A DNA stretch of 64,000 bases from JAJPKK01 sp963702755 (GCA_963702755.1 CAVPDZ010000007.1:1-64000); one strand, 5' to 3'. Shown: positions 19,149-28,797, counted from the first letter of the stretch. Numbers and translations: made by a program. The notes: a model not told the origin generated them from the sequence alone.

Positions 19149-20282
19149 CTACTCGGCGGCTTCGGTCGCGGCTTCGTCGTCCGGGAAATATTTCTGCATG
19201 CGCGGCGTGACGCCGTTCTTGCGCATTTCCTCGAGCCAGATCGGGTGGATGCGCTTGTCCTGGTCCTCGTACTCGATCTGGTCGCCGCCCTCCTTGATGT
19301 CGAGCGACACTGCGCCTTTCTCGCCAGGCTTGAGGCCGAGGAGCGAGCGGCGCTGCTGCGTCGTCAGCGGATAGCGCAGGCCGCCGACGCCGGTCGCGAG
19401 GTAGCGCGCGGGGAACCGGCTCGAGTTGAAATGCTGGTGGAACTGGCGGTCGGCCGGCGGAAACACGACGCCGTGTCGCCAATCGAGACGCTTGAAATCC
19501 TTCTCGCCGTCGTACCACAAGAGCGAATAGCCGTGGCCGGTGACGCACATCACGTGGAAGCCCGGGCCGTGGCGATGGCCCTTTTTGTAAGTGCCGACCG
19601 GCATTTCGGAAATGTGGGCGTGCATGGTGCCGTCGGCGAGCACGAACATGATGTTAGTGCCGCCGGCGCCGCGGTCGCCCCATGACTTCAGCTCGATCGC
19701 GGCGAGGTCGGGGACGAAATTCGTCTCCCACATGTGATTGCCCGGCCGCACGGTGATGAGATCGCCCTCGCCGGCGAAATACTCGTTCTTGCCGGTGCGC
19801 GCGGTGAACTCGTAGTCGGTTTCGAAGATGAAGCGCGCATCGTGGAATGTATTGAGCACCAACGGCAGGTCCGTGGTGCTGACGATCAACGCACGCTCGC
19901 GGCCGGAGCCGTTGAAGTGACGGTGCTTGGCATTGAGCGGGATTGCGAACAGGCTGCGCGGCCCCCATTCGAAGCTCTTCTTGCGGCCGTCGGCGAATTC
20001 GATCTGGGTCGAACCGGTGCCCTCAAGGACGTAGACCACATCCTCGTAGAGATGACGCTGCGGGATGGTGGACCCGCCCGGCGGAATGTCGAAGACAAAC
20101 ATATTGGCGAAATCGCCGCGACCATTGAGATGCACCGCGGCTGCTTTCACGCCGCTGCGCGCCCATGGCGCGGTCTCCACCGCGAACAGGTCGACCGCGA
20201 TATCGTCGACCACCTTGAGCCCTTCGCTCTCGACCCAATCAAGATAGGCGTCAACGCCATAGCGCGGTTTTTGTTCGCTCAT
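19149..20282 (-). CDS. Bicupin domain protein
   Basis: A 377-residue protein with two beta-barrel cupin domains and no signal peptide. Cupin 1 (about residues 45-150) contains FVFDIPPGGSTIPQRHLYED and VYVLEGTGSTQIEF; cupin 2 (about 210-320) contains MPVGTYKKGHRHGPGFHVMC and VTGHGYSLLW, with His residues fitting a metal site. The layout resembles gentisate-dioxygenase-like bicupins, but the substrate is not evident. A strong GGAGG precedes the ATG. The next gene upstream on the same strand is an EutA-like gene, with a 157-base gap filled by a palindromic repeat. Confidence 0.8.
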   Translation of the reverse strand: MSEQKPRYGVDAYLDWVESEGLKVVDDIAVDLFAVETAPWARSGVKAAAVHLNGRGDFANMFVFDIPPGGSTIPQRHLYEDVVYVLEGTGSTQIEFADGRKKSFEWGPRSLFAIPLNAKHRHFNGSGRERALIVSTTDLPLVLNTFHDARFIFETDYEFTARTGKNEYFAGEGDLITVRPGNHMWETNFVPDLAAIELKSWGDRGAGGTNIMFVLADGTMHAHISEMPVGTYKKGHRHGPGFHVMCVTGHGYSLLWYDGEKDFKRLDWRHGVVFPPADRQFHQHFNSSRFPARYLATGVGGLRYPLTTQQRRSLLGLKPGEKGAVSLDIKEGGDQIEYEDQDKRIHPIWLEEMRKNGVTPRMQKYFPDDEAATEAAE

Positions 20283-20302
20283 TGTTTCCTCCGGCCAAGA
20301 TT

Positions 20303-20441
20303 AGGCATCAGGTATCAGCAATCAGGGATCAAGCATGAGATATCGCGACGGAAACTACGAGGTTCGCCGACGGGTGTCATCTGCCCCCGGCTCAGCGACC
20401 GTTGATACTCGATTCCTGATTTCTGATTCCTGATCCCTGTC
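20303..20441. repeat. Heptad-palindrome element, copy 1
   Basis: The left arm runs in 7-base steps (GGCATCA, GGTATCA, GCAATCA, GGGATCA). The right arm runs in the complementary register (TGATTTC, TGATTCC, TGATCCC). The arms are imperfect inverted repeats about 40 bases long around a unique loop of about 50 bases. Related copies occur in the rRNA operon and at 61764-61877. Confidence 0.85.
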
Positions 20442-21943
20442 ACGAGAACAGCAGCGACTTGATCACCACCGGGACGACGCCGGGCGGCGAGATCAATTCG
20501 CCGACATCGACGAAATCGAGTTCGGCAAGCTGCACGCCATCGATGGCGACGAGATCGCCGGCGAGCCCGAGTTCCTCGGTCATGATGCGGCCCATGGTCT
20601 TGCCGACGTCGCCGTCGATCATCAGCATGAGCGGTGCGTCGCGCCGGCCTTGCGGCGCGGTCGCCGCCATGATCGCGCGGGCAGCCGCGGCGAGCCGCGG
20701 ATAATCGGGATCGCCCGGCCAAGCGAAGGCGATCGCGACCCGCGCATCGTCCGCAAGATCGAGCCGTGCCAAGCCTCTGCCGATCGCCGCGGTGATCGCC
20801 GCGCCGTCGATTGCGCCGCTGAGATCGAGACCGATGGGCACCACCGGCACGTTGTGCACCGGCAGCACGCCCGCGCGCGGCAGATGGATGGTCTTGCCGC
20901 TCACCTGGACCGTGAATTGGGACGCGCCGATCACGGTCGCGCGGATGCGCTGGCCCGGATCGATCAGCTTGAGGGCCGTGCGTGCCTTCAGCTCATCGCG
21001 CAGAGCTGCCGCGAGTGCGTTCGCGATATCGCCGTAGCCGCGGCTCTCGTAGCCGAACAGATATTCGGCAACCCCGCCCGAGAAGGTGATCGCCGCGGGC
21101 GCGGCGTCGCGCGGCAGGGGCTCGGTCAGAAGCAGCGCCTGGCCCAGGGGGTCGGGCGGTGTGCCGAGGATATAGTCCGCGGCAATCCCAGCGAGGCGGC
21201 GGGCGATGGCATCACGCACGTCCGCCCGGGCGAGCGTTGCGGGGTCAGTCGCAAAATCGAGCGCCTCGGCAGCAAGGCGAGCCGAGTCGTCGAGCGCGTG
21301 TCCAGGCGCCGCTGTCATCGGCGGCAACGAGGCGCCCGCCGACCGCGAAGGCCGAGACGCCGACGATCATCCCATTGTCGATGAGCGCGAGCTTCGTCGT
21401 ACCACCGCCGATATCGACATGGAGCAAACACTCGCCGCGCTCCTTGGAGAGCTTCACCGCGCCGGCGCCGTGAGCGGCGAGCGTGCATTCGAGCTTGTGG
21501 CCCGCGGTGGCGCACACGAACTTGCCGGCCTGCGCCGCGAACAGTTCGTCGATCGCCTTCGCGTTCTTGCGCTTGATCGCCTCGCCGGTGAGGATAACCG
21601 CGCCGCTGTCGATGTCCTCCGGTGCCAATCCGGCCTCGCGATAGCAATCGCTGATGAACACGCCGAGCTTCGCTGCGTCGATGGTGCCGTCCGGCAGGAA
21701 CGGCGTGAGCATGATGGGCGAACGCCAGATCACCTGGCGATGAACGACGGCGAAGCGGCTCGACAACCCTTGGGTCTGGCGTTGCAGCAGCACCTTGGCG
21801 AACAGGAGGTGCGACGTCGAACTGCCGATATCGATGCCGATGGTCGCGAGTTCGACGTTCTCCTGGTTCCAGATGTAGCGTGCGATTTCCGCGCGCTCTT
21901 CCTCGGTCATCAGGTGTTCGTGAAAGATATCGAGCTCGTGCAT
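20440..21943 (-). CDS. EutA-like reactivating factor, one frameshift
   Basis: EutA proteins are actin/Hsp70-fold ATPases that reactivate B12-dependent ethanolamine ammonia-lyase by exchanging damaged cofactor. The nucleotide-binding blocks are clear: LATIGIDIGSSTSHLLFAKV near the N-terminus and LLHVDIGGGTTKLALIDNGM. The C-terminal part (PLMLMIDGDVGKTMGRIMTE) continues in another frame, with the switch near 21305. The total of about 500 residues fits the family. No eutB or eutC is in the window. The start at 21943 lies only 12 bases from a GC-rich hairpin (21956-22024) and lacks a good ribosome site; MTEEERAEIARYIW a few codons later is an alternative. Confidence 0.8.
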
Positions 21944-21955
21944 TTTTTTCTCTGA

Positions 21956-22024
21956 GGAGCGCGGGCGTCTCGCCCGCCGTTCTCTCTCCGCGCTGCAAAA
22001 GGGCGGGCGGGACGCCCGCGCTCC
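21956..22024. repeat. GC-rich palindrome upstream of eutA-like gene
   Basis: The arms GGAGCGCGGGCGTC and GACGCCCGCGCTCC are exact inverts, with inner arms CGCCCGCC / GGGCGGGCG. It looks like a REP-type insertion. It occupies the expected leader of the minus-strand EutA-like gene. Confidence 0.8.
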
Positions 22025-22146
22025 GTTCTCTACCACGCCACGGCGACGATGGGCCAATCGCGGGGCCGCAGCCCACGCATGCAAGGCTTGTCATGTCGGC
22101 AGCGACCGCCTAAGCCACGGCTAAGTTCATCTCGCGAGACCAGCAC

Positions 22147-23315
22147 ATGAAGCGCAGCACCGATCGCATCCTGACAAGCCATGTCGGCAGCCTGATCCGG
22201 CCGCCGGACCTGATCGAATTTCTGCGGGCGCAGCAGGAGCGACGGCCGATCGACGCGGCGGCGTTCGACGCCTGCCTCAAGCAATCGGTCAAGGACATCG
22301 TGCGCCGCCAGGCCGAAGCCGGCATCGATGTCGTCAGCGACGGCGAATTCGGCAAGACCATCAGCTGGTCGCAATATGCGTTGGAGCGGCTGACGGGATT
22401 CGAACGGCGCCCCATGAAAGGCGGGACGAACCCGTTCGCACGCGGCGCCGACCGCACCCGCTTCGCCGAATTCTACGCCGAGCTCGATTCGCGCGACACG
22501 CCGGCGACCCAGTCCGAAATCCGTCTGCGTCGGCGCGATCACTTATTCCGGTCAGGCCGCGCTCCAGCGCGACATCGACAACTTCAAGGCGGCGCTCGCC
22601 GGCGCGAACGTCGTCGAAGGGTTTTTGCCGGTGGCAGCGCCCGCGAGCGTCATTCCCGACCGCAAGAACGAGTATCTATGCCAACGATGACGACTGCCTT
22701 GCCGCCATCGCCGAGGCGATGCGCACCGAGTATCGCATGATCGTCGATGCCGGACTGCTGGTGCAGCTCGACGATGCCCGCACCGCCGTGACCTACGACC
22801 GGATGGTGCCGCCCGCGAGCTTTCTCGATTATCGGCGCTGGGTCGCGAAGTACGTCGAGGTCGTCAATCACGCGCTCGAAGGCATCCCCGAGGATCGCGT
22901 GCGCTATCACGTGTGCTGGGGCAGCTGGCCCGGCCCGCATACCACCGACGTACCGCTCAAGGACATCGTCGACCTCATCCTGAAAATGCGTGCTGGCGCC
23001 TACGTGATCGAGGGCGCCAATCCGCGCCACGAGCATGAATGGAAGGTGTGGCAGGAGGTGAAGCTGCCGCCCGGCAAGGTGCTGATGCCCGGCGTGATCA
23101 GTCACGCCACCAACATCGTCGAGCACCCCGAACTCGTGAGCGAACGCATCGTGCGCTACGCCCGCGTGGTCGGACGCGAGAACGTGATCGCCGGCACCGA
23201 TTGCGGCTTTGCCCAGAGCCCGATGTATCGCCGCGTCCACCCCAGCATCATGTGGGCAAAGCTCGAAGCCCTCGCCGAAGGCGCCCGGCTCGCCACCAAG
23301 GAACTGTGGGGCTGA
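22147..23315 (+). CDS. MetE C-terminal-like (UROD/MetE superfamily) enzyme, frameshifted
   Basis: A stand-alone protein of about 385 residues of the cobalamin-independent methionine synthase C-terminal family, which also holds epoxyalkane:coenzyme M transferase. The start MKRSTDRILTSHVGSLIRPP and VKDIVRRQAEAGIDVVSDGE are typical. The zinc-site residues are present: His and Cys in RVRYHVCWGSW, Glu in YVIEGANPRHEHE, and Cys in VIAGTDCGFAQSP. The frame breaks near 22525 and again near 22680; the pieces are in order. Zn-dependent thiol alkyl transfer is inferred from the family; the substrate is unknown. It is divergent from the EutA-like gene. Confidence 0.8.
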
Positions 23316-23339
23316 CGAGTGCCAAATGCTAACTACCGC

Positions 23340-23525
23340 CGTCATCCTTGTAAGTCAGGATTTGCCGAATCGGTTAGCGTGACCGGTGCGGTGGCGGACG
23401 GGAGACCGCGTCATCCTAGGGCCTATAAGCCCGCGCCTGAGCAGGGTGCTCCGTCCGCCGTTCCATCGAACCCGAACAGTCGCTTGGGCCGCAACGCGAG
23501 CCCGCTTGCGCAAGGAGGGGTTAAG
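23340..23525 (+). ncRNA. Putative IS110 left-end non-coding region (candidate bridge RNA)
   Basis: About 185 bases upstream of the IS110 transposase contain no coding sequence but several possible stems (for example GGCGGACGG / CCGTCCGCC around 23394 and 23453). In IS110-group elements this position encodes the bridge RNA that pairs with donor and target DNA. The assignment rests on position and family knowledge; I did not fold it. Confidence 0.4.
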
Positions 23526-24434
23526 ATGGACGCGACCTATGTTGGAATTGATGTTTCGAAGGACAAGCTCGACGTGCACGTGCGTCCGAGCGGGGCCGCC
23601 TTTGCGGTCGCGCGCGACGGCAACGGTCTGCGTGAGTTGGTCGAGCGGTTGCGTGGCGTTTCGCCGACCCTGGTCGTGCTGGAGGCTACGGTGGTTTCGA
23701 GACGATCGTGGTGGCGGCGTTGACGACGGCCGAGTTGCCGGCGGCAGTAGTCAACCCGGCGCAGGTGCGTTACTTCGCGAAAGCACTGGGGCAGCGGGCC
23801 AAGAGTGATCCGATCGACGCCTCGGTCATCGCCGCCTTCGGTGCGGCGGTGAAGCCTGAGCCGCGTCACTTGCCGGACGATGCGGCGCGTTTGTTGGCCG
23901 AATTGGTGGGGCGGCGAGGCCAGCTTGTCGAGATGCTGACAGCCGAGCGTCAACGCGAAAGCCGCGCCACCAATGCGCGTGTGCGCAAGAGCCTCAAGCG
24001 CCACATTGCGGTCCTGGAGAAGGAAGTGGCCACGGTTGAGGGTGACATCGATGGCCTCGTGCGTGCCTCTCCCATCTGGCGCGAGAAGGAAGACCTCTTG
24101 CAGACGTTTCCTGGCGTCGGCACGACGATCGCGCGTGGCTCCGGCCGACCTCCCCGAGCTCGGTCGGCTGCCCGCCGTGAGATCGCAGCCTGGTTGGGGT
24201 CGCCCGCATCCGACAGTCTGGCAAGTGGAAGGGTTACAGCAAGATCGCCGGCGGTCGCTCCAGCGTTCGTGCCGCCTCCATGGCAGCGATGACCGCCACA
24301 GTCGCACAGCGTGTTGCGTGAGTTTACAGCGCCGCTGCCAAGGTAAACAGATGGTCGCCCCATGCCGTCGCTCGCAAGCTCCACCACCAACGCAATGTCA
24401 GGGAAAAAAACCGTGGAGCGGAGAGAAGTCCTGA
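23526..24434 (+). pseudogene. IS110-family transposase, multiply frameshifted
   Basis: IS110 recombinases combine a RuvC-like DEDD domain with a C-terminal Tnp domain carrying a catalytic Ser. The start MDATYVGIDVSKDKLDVHVR has the first Asp, VVLEAT the Glu, and RAKSDPIDASVIAAFG the two later Asp residues. The C-terminal domain is recognisable across frames: TFPGVGTT, DLPELGRL, SGKWKGYSKIAGGRSSVRAA. The frame changes near 23695, 24135 and several times after 24180. The final codons run into a REP palindrome (24429-24530), so the element appears cut at that point. Confidence 0.8.
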
Positions 24435-24530
24435 GGAGGCGCGAAGGCCGTCTCGAAGGATGGCAATAGGCACCACAGAGCAAGTGGCCATCCTTCGAGG
24501 GCCGCGTGAGCGCGGCCACCTCAGGATGAC
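24429..24530. repeat. REP-like palindrome abutting IS110 remnant
   Basis: The arms GTCCTGAGG / CCTCAGGATGAC and CTCGAAGGATGG / CCATCCTTCGAG give two nested hairpins typical of a Bradyrhizobium-type REP. It begins inside the last codons of the transposase. Confidence 0.75.
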
Positions 24531-24604
24531 GCCGTCATTTGCTTCGAGATGTATCTACAAAGGTGCACTCACACGACATCAGCAGACTGCCAAAGTCCGC
24601 GTGA

Positions 24605-26407
24605 TCAGGTCGGCTGGTAGCGGCCGCCGATGGCGGGCTTGCTGCGACCGAGGCCCGGCAGCTCCCGAACTCCGGCGCCGCCCGGATTGGTGTCGGCGCC
24701 GATGTTGGCGTCGATGAGATAGGGCCGGCCCGTCGCGATCCCAGCGCGGATCGCATCGCCGAGATCGGCCGGCCGGTCGATGCGCACGCCGTCGATGCCG
24801 GCGGAGCGCGCCATGGCGGCGAAATCCGGATTGTAAGGCGCGCCGCTGTCGGGATGCTTGAAGTCGGTCGCAAGCTCGCGGCCATCGAGATAGCCGCGCT
24901 GCAGGCCGCGGATCGACGCATAGGCGTAATTGTTCCACACCACCCAGACGACCGGGATGTTGTACTCGACCGCGGTGCCGAGCACGCTTGCATGCATGAA
25001 GAAGGCGCCGTCGCCGCACACCGACACGCAAGGGCGGTCGGGCGCGGCAAGCTTCGCGCCGAGCACGCCGGCGACGCCAAACCCCATCGGCCCGAAGCCC
25101 GTGGAGCCGATCAGCGAATCCGGCCGCCGCGGCTTGCAGAACTGGTTCAGCCAGTTGTGGTGGACGCCGATGTCGCTGACGAGGATCGCATCGCGAGGCA
25201 GCGCCTGGTCGATCTCGTGGGCGGCGCGCTGCGGATTGATCGGCGAGGCATCGTCGGTAAATCCGGGCGCGACGAACGCGTCCCATTCCGTGCGGTAACC
25301 GGCAATCGCCTCGCGCCATCTCCTTCGTGCACTGGCGCGCTCGCCTGTATTCGTGCGCGTCGCAAGTTCGGCGAGCATCTGGCGGAGGAAGGTGCGCACA
25401 TCGGCCATCAGCCCGAGCGCCACCGGATAATTGCGGCCGATCTCGTCCGGATCGATATCGACGTGAATGAGCTCGGTCGGCGGGATCGTGAACGAATAGC
25501 CCGGGAGCCATGACGATGACGTGCGATCATCGAAGCGCACGCCGAGCGCCAGCAGTACATCCGCCTGGCGTGTCGCATGGTTCGCCGGATAGGATCCGTT
25601 GCGCGACACGAGGCCGAGCGCGAGCGGATGGTAGGCATCGATGCCGCCAAGGCCGCTTGCGGATGACGCGACCGGAATGTCGAGGCTTTCGGCAAGCGCG
25701 CGCAGGTCTTCGGCGGCGCCGCCATATTTGACGCCCTGCCCAATCAGAATCACAGGACGCTCCGCCGCGAGCAGCATATCGACGGCGCGGACGACGCCCT
25801 CGGGATCAGCGCCGCAACGGCAGGAGATGTTGGCGGTCCACTCTCCGGGCTGCGGGCTTTCTTCGGCGGCGGCCTCGCGAAACACGTCGAACGGAACGTC
25901 GAGCACCACCGGCCCGGGCCGCCCGGTCACCATGGTCTTCCACGCCTGGCGCACCGCGAGCGCGACCATGTCGCCGCGGGTCGGCTGGAAGACGCGCTTG
26001 CAATAGGCGCGCACGGTCGACGGAAAATCGGCCTGGTAGTGGCGATAGAGCTCCTGGAAGGCCCCGCGGTTGAACTGGCTGGTCGGCACGTTGCCGGTCA
26101 CCGCGAGGAAGGGCACCGAATCGAGAAACGCGTTGCCGAGCGCGATCGGCAGATTGGCGGAACCGGGGCCGCAGGAGGTAAAGGTCGCGGTCGGCTGGCC
26201 GGACACGCGGTAATAGACATCCGCCATGAAGCCGGCGACGGTCTCATGATGGACCGAGATGGTCTTGATGTCGGATGAGCGGTCATAGAGCGCGTCGATG
26301 AACTGGATATTGCCGTGGCCGCACAGCCCGAACGCATACGGCACCTTTTCGCGGATCAGGTAATCCACGATCACCTGGGCACCGTCGAGCATGTTGTTTG
26401 CAGCCAT
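24605..26407 (-). CDS. Thiamine diphosphate-dependent enzyme, acetolactate synthase-like
   Basis: A complete 600-residue three-domain ThDP enzyme. The activating Glu55 is in TISVHHETVAGFMADVYYRV; the pyrimidine-binding domain is followed by a central FAD/nucleotide-like domain (VILIGQGVKYGGAAEDLRAL); the diphosphate-binding GDG motif is CVSVCGDGAFFMHASVLGTA with NN at its end (VVWNNYAYAS). It belongs to the IlvB-like/oxalyl-CoA-decarboxylase-like superfamily, but there is no IlvN partner, so a role in branched-chain synthesis is unlikely. AGGAGAAT precedes the ATG. The substrate is unknown. Confidence 0.85.
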   Translation of the reverse strand: MAANNMLDGAQVIVDYLIREKVPYAFGLCGHGNIQFIDALYDRSSDIKTISVHHETVAGFMADVYYRVSGQPTATFTSCGPGSANLPIALGNAFLDSVPFLAVTGNVPTSQFNRGAFQELYRHYQADFPSTVRAYCKRVFQPTRGDMVALAVRQAWKTMVTGRPGPVVLDVPFDVFREAAAEESPQPGEWTANISCRCGADPEGVVRAVDMLLAAERPVILIGQGVKYGGAAEDLRALAESLDIPVASSASGLGGIDAYHPLALGLVSRNGSYPANHATRQADVLLALGVRFDDRTSSSWLPGYSFTIPPTELIHVDIDPDEIGRNYPVALGLMADVRTFLRQMLAELATRTNTGERASARRRWREAIAGYRTEWDAFVAPGFTDDASPINPQRAAHEIDQALPRDAILVSDIGVHHNWLNQFCKPRRPDSLIGSTGFGPMGFGVAGVLGAKLAAPDRPCVSVCGDGAFFMHASVLGTAVEYNIPVVWVVWNNYAYASIRGLQRGYLDGRELATDFKHPDSGAPYNPDFAAMARSAGIDGVRIDRPADLGDAIRAGIATGRPYLIDANIGADTNPGGAGVRELPGLGRSKPAIGGRYQPT

Positions 26408-26538
26408 CGGATTCTCCTATACGGCGAATTCTTCTAGGCCGCCGGGAACCGCCCGCCAATCCAATCGCCGTGGCGCTTCTTTTCTCCCGTTGCGGGGGAT
26501 GGGAAAGGGCGGCGAGTGGTTGCCGCGCAATCGCGCCA

Positions 26539-26567
26539 TTGACGGGTCGCCGGGTGGTCCTTATGTT
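26539..26567 (+). promoter_or_regulatory. Probable sigma70 promoter of rpmJ
   Basis: TTGACG and TATGTT are separated by 17 bases, and the -10 box ends 50 bases upstream of the rpmJ ATG. Confidence 0.55.
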
Positions 26568-26617
26568 CCGCGCCAAACGGGCCGTCCGCGGCCGCAACGG
26601 CACATGGGATCGGTCCG

Positions 26618-26743
26618 ATGAAAGTTCGTAACTCATTGAAATCACTGCGCGCCCGCCATCGCGACAACCGCATCGTGCGGCGCAAGGGTAGGGTCTACAT
26701 CATCAACAAGACCCAGCGCCGCTTCAAAGCCCGGCAAGGCTGA
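26618..26743 (+). CDS. rpmJ: 50S ribosomal protein L36, zinc-independent type
   Basis: A 41-residue protein (MKVRNSLKSLRARHRDNRIV, then RRKGRVYIINKTQRRFKARQ) of the L36 family. It lacks the Cys-Cys-Cys-His zinc ribbon and has the longer C-minus form (YkgO-like) usual in alphaproteobacteria. It stands alone, with its own likely promoter upstream. Confidence 0.95.
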   Translation: MKVRNSLKSLRARHRDNRIVRRKGRVYIINKTQRRFKARQG

Positions 26744-26833
26744 GGCGCGCCGGCGCTGCGCGCGCGGCGCCTCACATTGCTTTGACCACGTGGCTCTTGC
26801 GCAACTGCGAACGTGCCGGTTAGCATCATCGGC

Positions 26834-27469
26834 ATGAGTCTTCGACTTGCCGTAATGGCTGCATGCGCCATCTTCGCCGCTACCGCCGCCTTGGCGCAGA
26901 CGGCGCCCATCCCCCACGAAGGTGCCGACCCGCACGAAGGCTTGGTCCGGCCGCCGGATCAGTTGCCGAAGGTGCAGCAGGGCGATCGTACCCACAACAT
27001 CGATTTCCTGTTCGGCGCGCTCAAGGTCGCGCCCGACGACACCAGTGCCAAGGCGGTCGAGGATCGTATCTGGGCGGTATGGACGTCGGCGGGCAACGAG
27101 ACCACCGGCATGCTGATGACCCGCGCCAAGAAGGCGCTCGACGAGAACGACTTCGATCTCGCGCTGCGCGTGCTCGACGCCGTGATCGAGATCAGGCCGG
27201 AATTCACCGAGGCCTGGAACCGTCGCGCGACCGTGTTCTTCATGAAGAAGGACTACGCCAACTCGCTTGCCGATCTGGGCAAGGTGCTGTCGCGAGAGCC
27301 GCGACACTTCGGGGCGCTCTCCGGGTTGGGCCTCATCATGCAAGACATCGGCGACGACAAGCTCGCGCTCGACGCCTATCGGAAAGCGCTTGAGGTTTAT
27401 CCGCGCCTCAAGGGCATCGGCGAGCGGGTCAAATCGCTGGCCGACAAGGTCGACGGCCGCGATCTCTAG
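26834..27469 (+). CDS. Exported TPR-repeat protein
   Basis: About 211 residues. A signal peptide (LAVMAACAIFAATAALAQ, cleavage after AQ) is followed by helical TPR-like repeats from about residue 90: AKKALDENDFDLALRVLDAV, AWNRRATVFFMKKDYANSLA and ALSGLGLIMQDIGDDKLALD. TPR proteins act as scaffolds; the partner is unknown. The GTG at 26813 is an alternative start. Confidence 0.85.
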   Translation: MSLRLAVMAACAIFAATAALAQTAPIPHEGADPHEGLVRPPDQLPKVQQGDRTHNIDFLFGALKVAPDDTSAKAVEDRIWAVWTSAGNETTGMLMTRAKKALDENDFDLALRVLDAVIEIRPEFTEAWNRRATVFFMKKDYANSLADLGKVLSREPRHFGALSGLGLIMQDIGDDKLALDAYRKALEVYPRLKGIGERVKSLADKVDGRDL

Positions 27470-27571
27470 CCGCGCCAGCAACTCCTTTCAGCCTGACGCG
27501 AAGCGCGTGCGGCGCTCGTGGCCGCGTTGCGAAGTCGAGCAGCAGGCCCAATCCCCTTTGCGCATCGGACC

Positions 27572-28550
27572 ATGCTGCGACGAGCCATGATCACCGTTGC
27601 CGGCGTTGTCGTCGCGATCCTGATCGCCGGTGCGATCGTCACAGCCATCGCCAGCGCGCGCATCGTGGCGAGGCATCCTCCTTCGGGGCAATTCATTGAC
27701 GTCGACGGCGGACGTCTGCACGTCCTCGACATCGGGCCGCGCGACAATGCGGCGTGGCCGGTGGTGCTGATCCATGGTGCCAGCAGCAACCTCGAGGATC
27801 TGCGGGCGAGCCTCGGCGATCGTCTCGCCGCGCACCGCCGCGTGATCCTCCTCGATCGGCCGGGCCTCGGCTGGAGCGAGCGACCGGATGGCGCCGACGA
27901 TGCATCGCCGCCGCGGCAAGCGGCGCTCATCGCCCAGGCGCTCGATCGTATCGGCGTCGAGCGGTTTGTGCTGGTCGGCCATTCGCTCGGCGGCGCCATC
28001 GCCACCGCTTTTGCGCTCGACTTATCCCACGCGACTCGGCGGTCTTGTCCTCATCGCACCGGTGACGCACCGATGGGAGGGCGGGCTCGCCTGGTACAAC
28101 GCCGTGCTCTCGACACCGGTCCTCGGGCCGCTGTTTGCCCGCACGGTGGCGCTCCCGATTGCCGAACTGGTGATCGAGAACGGCGGCCGCTCGGTGTTTG
28201 CGCCGCAGAACATGCCGGCAAATTATCTTGATCGCGCTGCGATTAGATTGTTGCTGCGGCCGACCGCATTTCAATCCAACGCGCAGGACGTGGCGGTGCT
28301 CAAGGACTTCGTCACGGCCGCATCGCCCCGCTACCCGGAGATCGCGACGGAAACCGTCATCATCACCGGCACGGCGGACGACGTGGTGTCGCCGCGCATT
28401 CATTCCCGCGCGATGGCGGCGGCACTGCCGCACGCGCGGCTGGTGCTGCTCGACGGGGTGGGCCACATGCCGCACTACGTCGCCCCCGACACGGTGGTAG
28501 CGGCAATCGATGAACTATCAGCCAAGCGCCAGAGCGCCTCCGGCCGCTAA
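27572..28550 (+). CDS. Alpha/beta hydrolase, membrane-anchored, one frameshift
   Basis: A hydrolase of about 325 residues with an N-terminal membrane anchor (ITVAGVVVAILIAGAIVTAI). It has the oxyanion region VVLIHGASSNLED, the nucleophile elbow FVLVGHSLGGAIATAFAL with catalytic Ser, the Asp region IITGTADDVVSPRIH, and the catalytic His in LLDGVGHMPHYVAPD. One extra G near 28021 splits the frame between ATAFAL and TYPTRLGGLVLIAPV. The substrate is not predictable. Confidence 0.87.
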
Positions 28551-28587
28551 GGCCGTGCTCGTTCCAGCCGGTTTCGCAGCCAACGTC

Positions 28588-28696
28588 GTCATTCCGGGGC
28601 GCCGTAGCGCAGCGGAGGCGAGCCCGGAATCCATACTCCGCAGTCCGTGGTCATGGATTCCGGGCTGCCGCGCTTGCGCACGGCCCCCGGAATGAC
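28588..28696. repeat. REP-like palindrome, family 1 copy B
   Basis: Nearly identical to 6900-7004: outer arms GTCATTCCGGGGC / CCCCCGGAATGAC, inner arms AGCCCGGAATCCAT / ATGGATTCCGGGCT. It follows the alpha/beta hydrolase stop by about 40 bases. Confidence 0.85.
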
Positions 28697-28797
28697 GGGT
28701 AACGTGAGCCCCGATGCGTCGCGGTGCTCGACTTTGTAGTGCTGTTCGCGCTGATGCTGCTGCGCTTGCCGGTCGGCATGGCGATGGCGAAGGCGCC

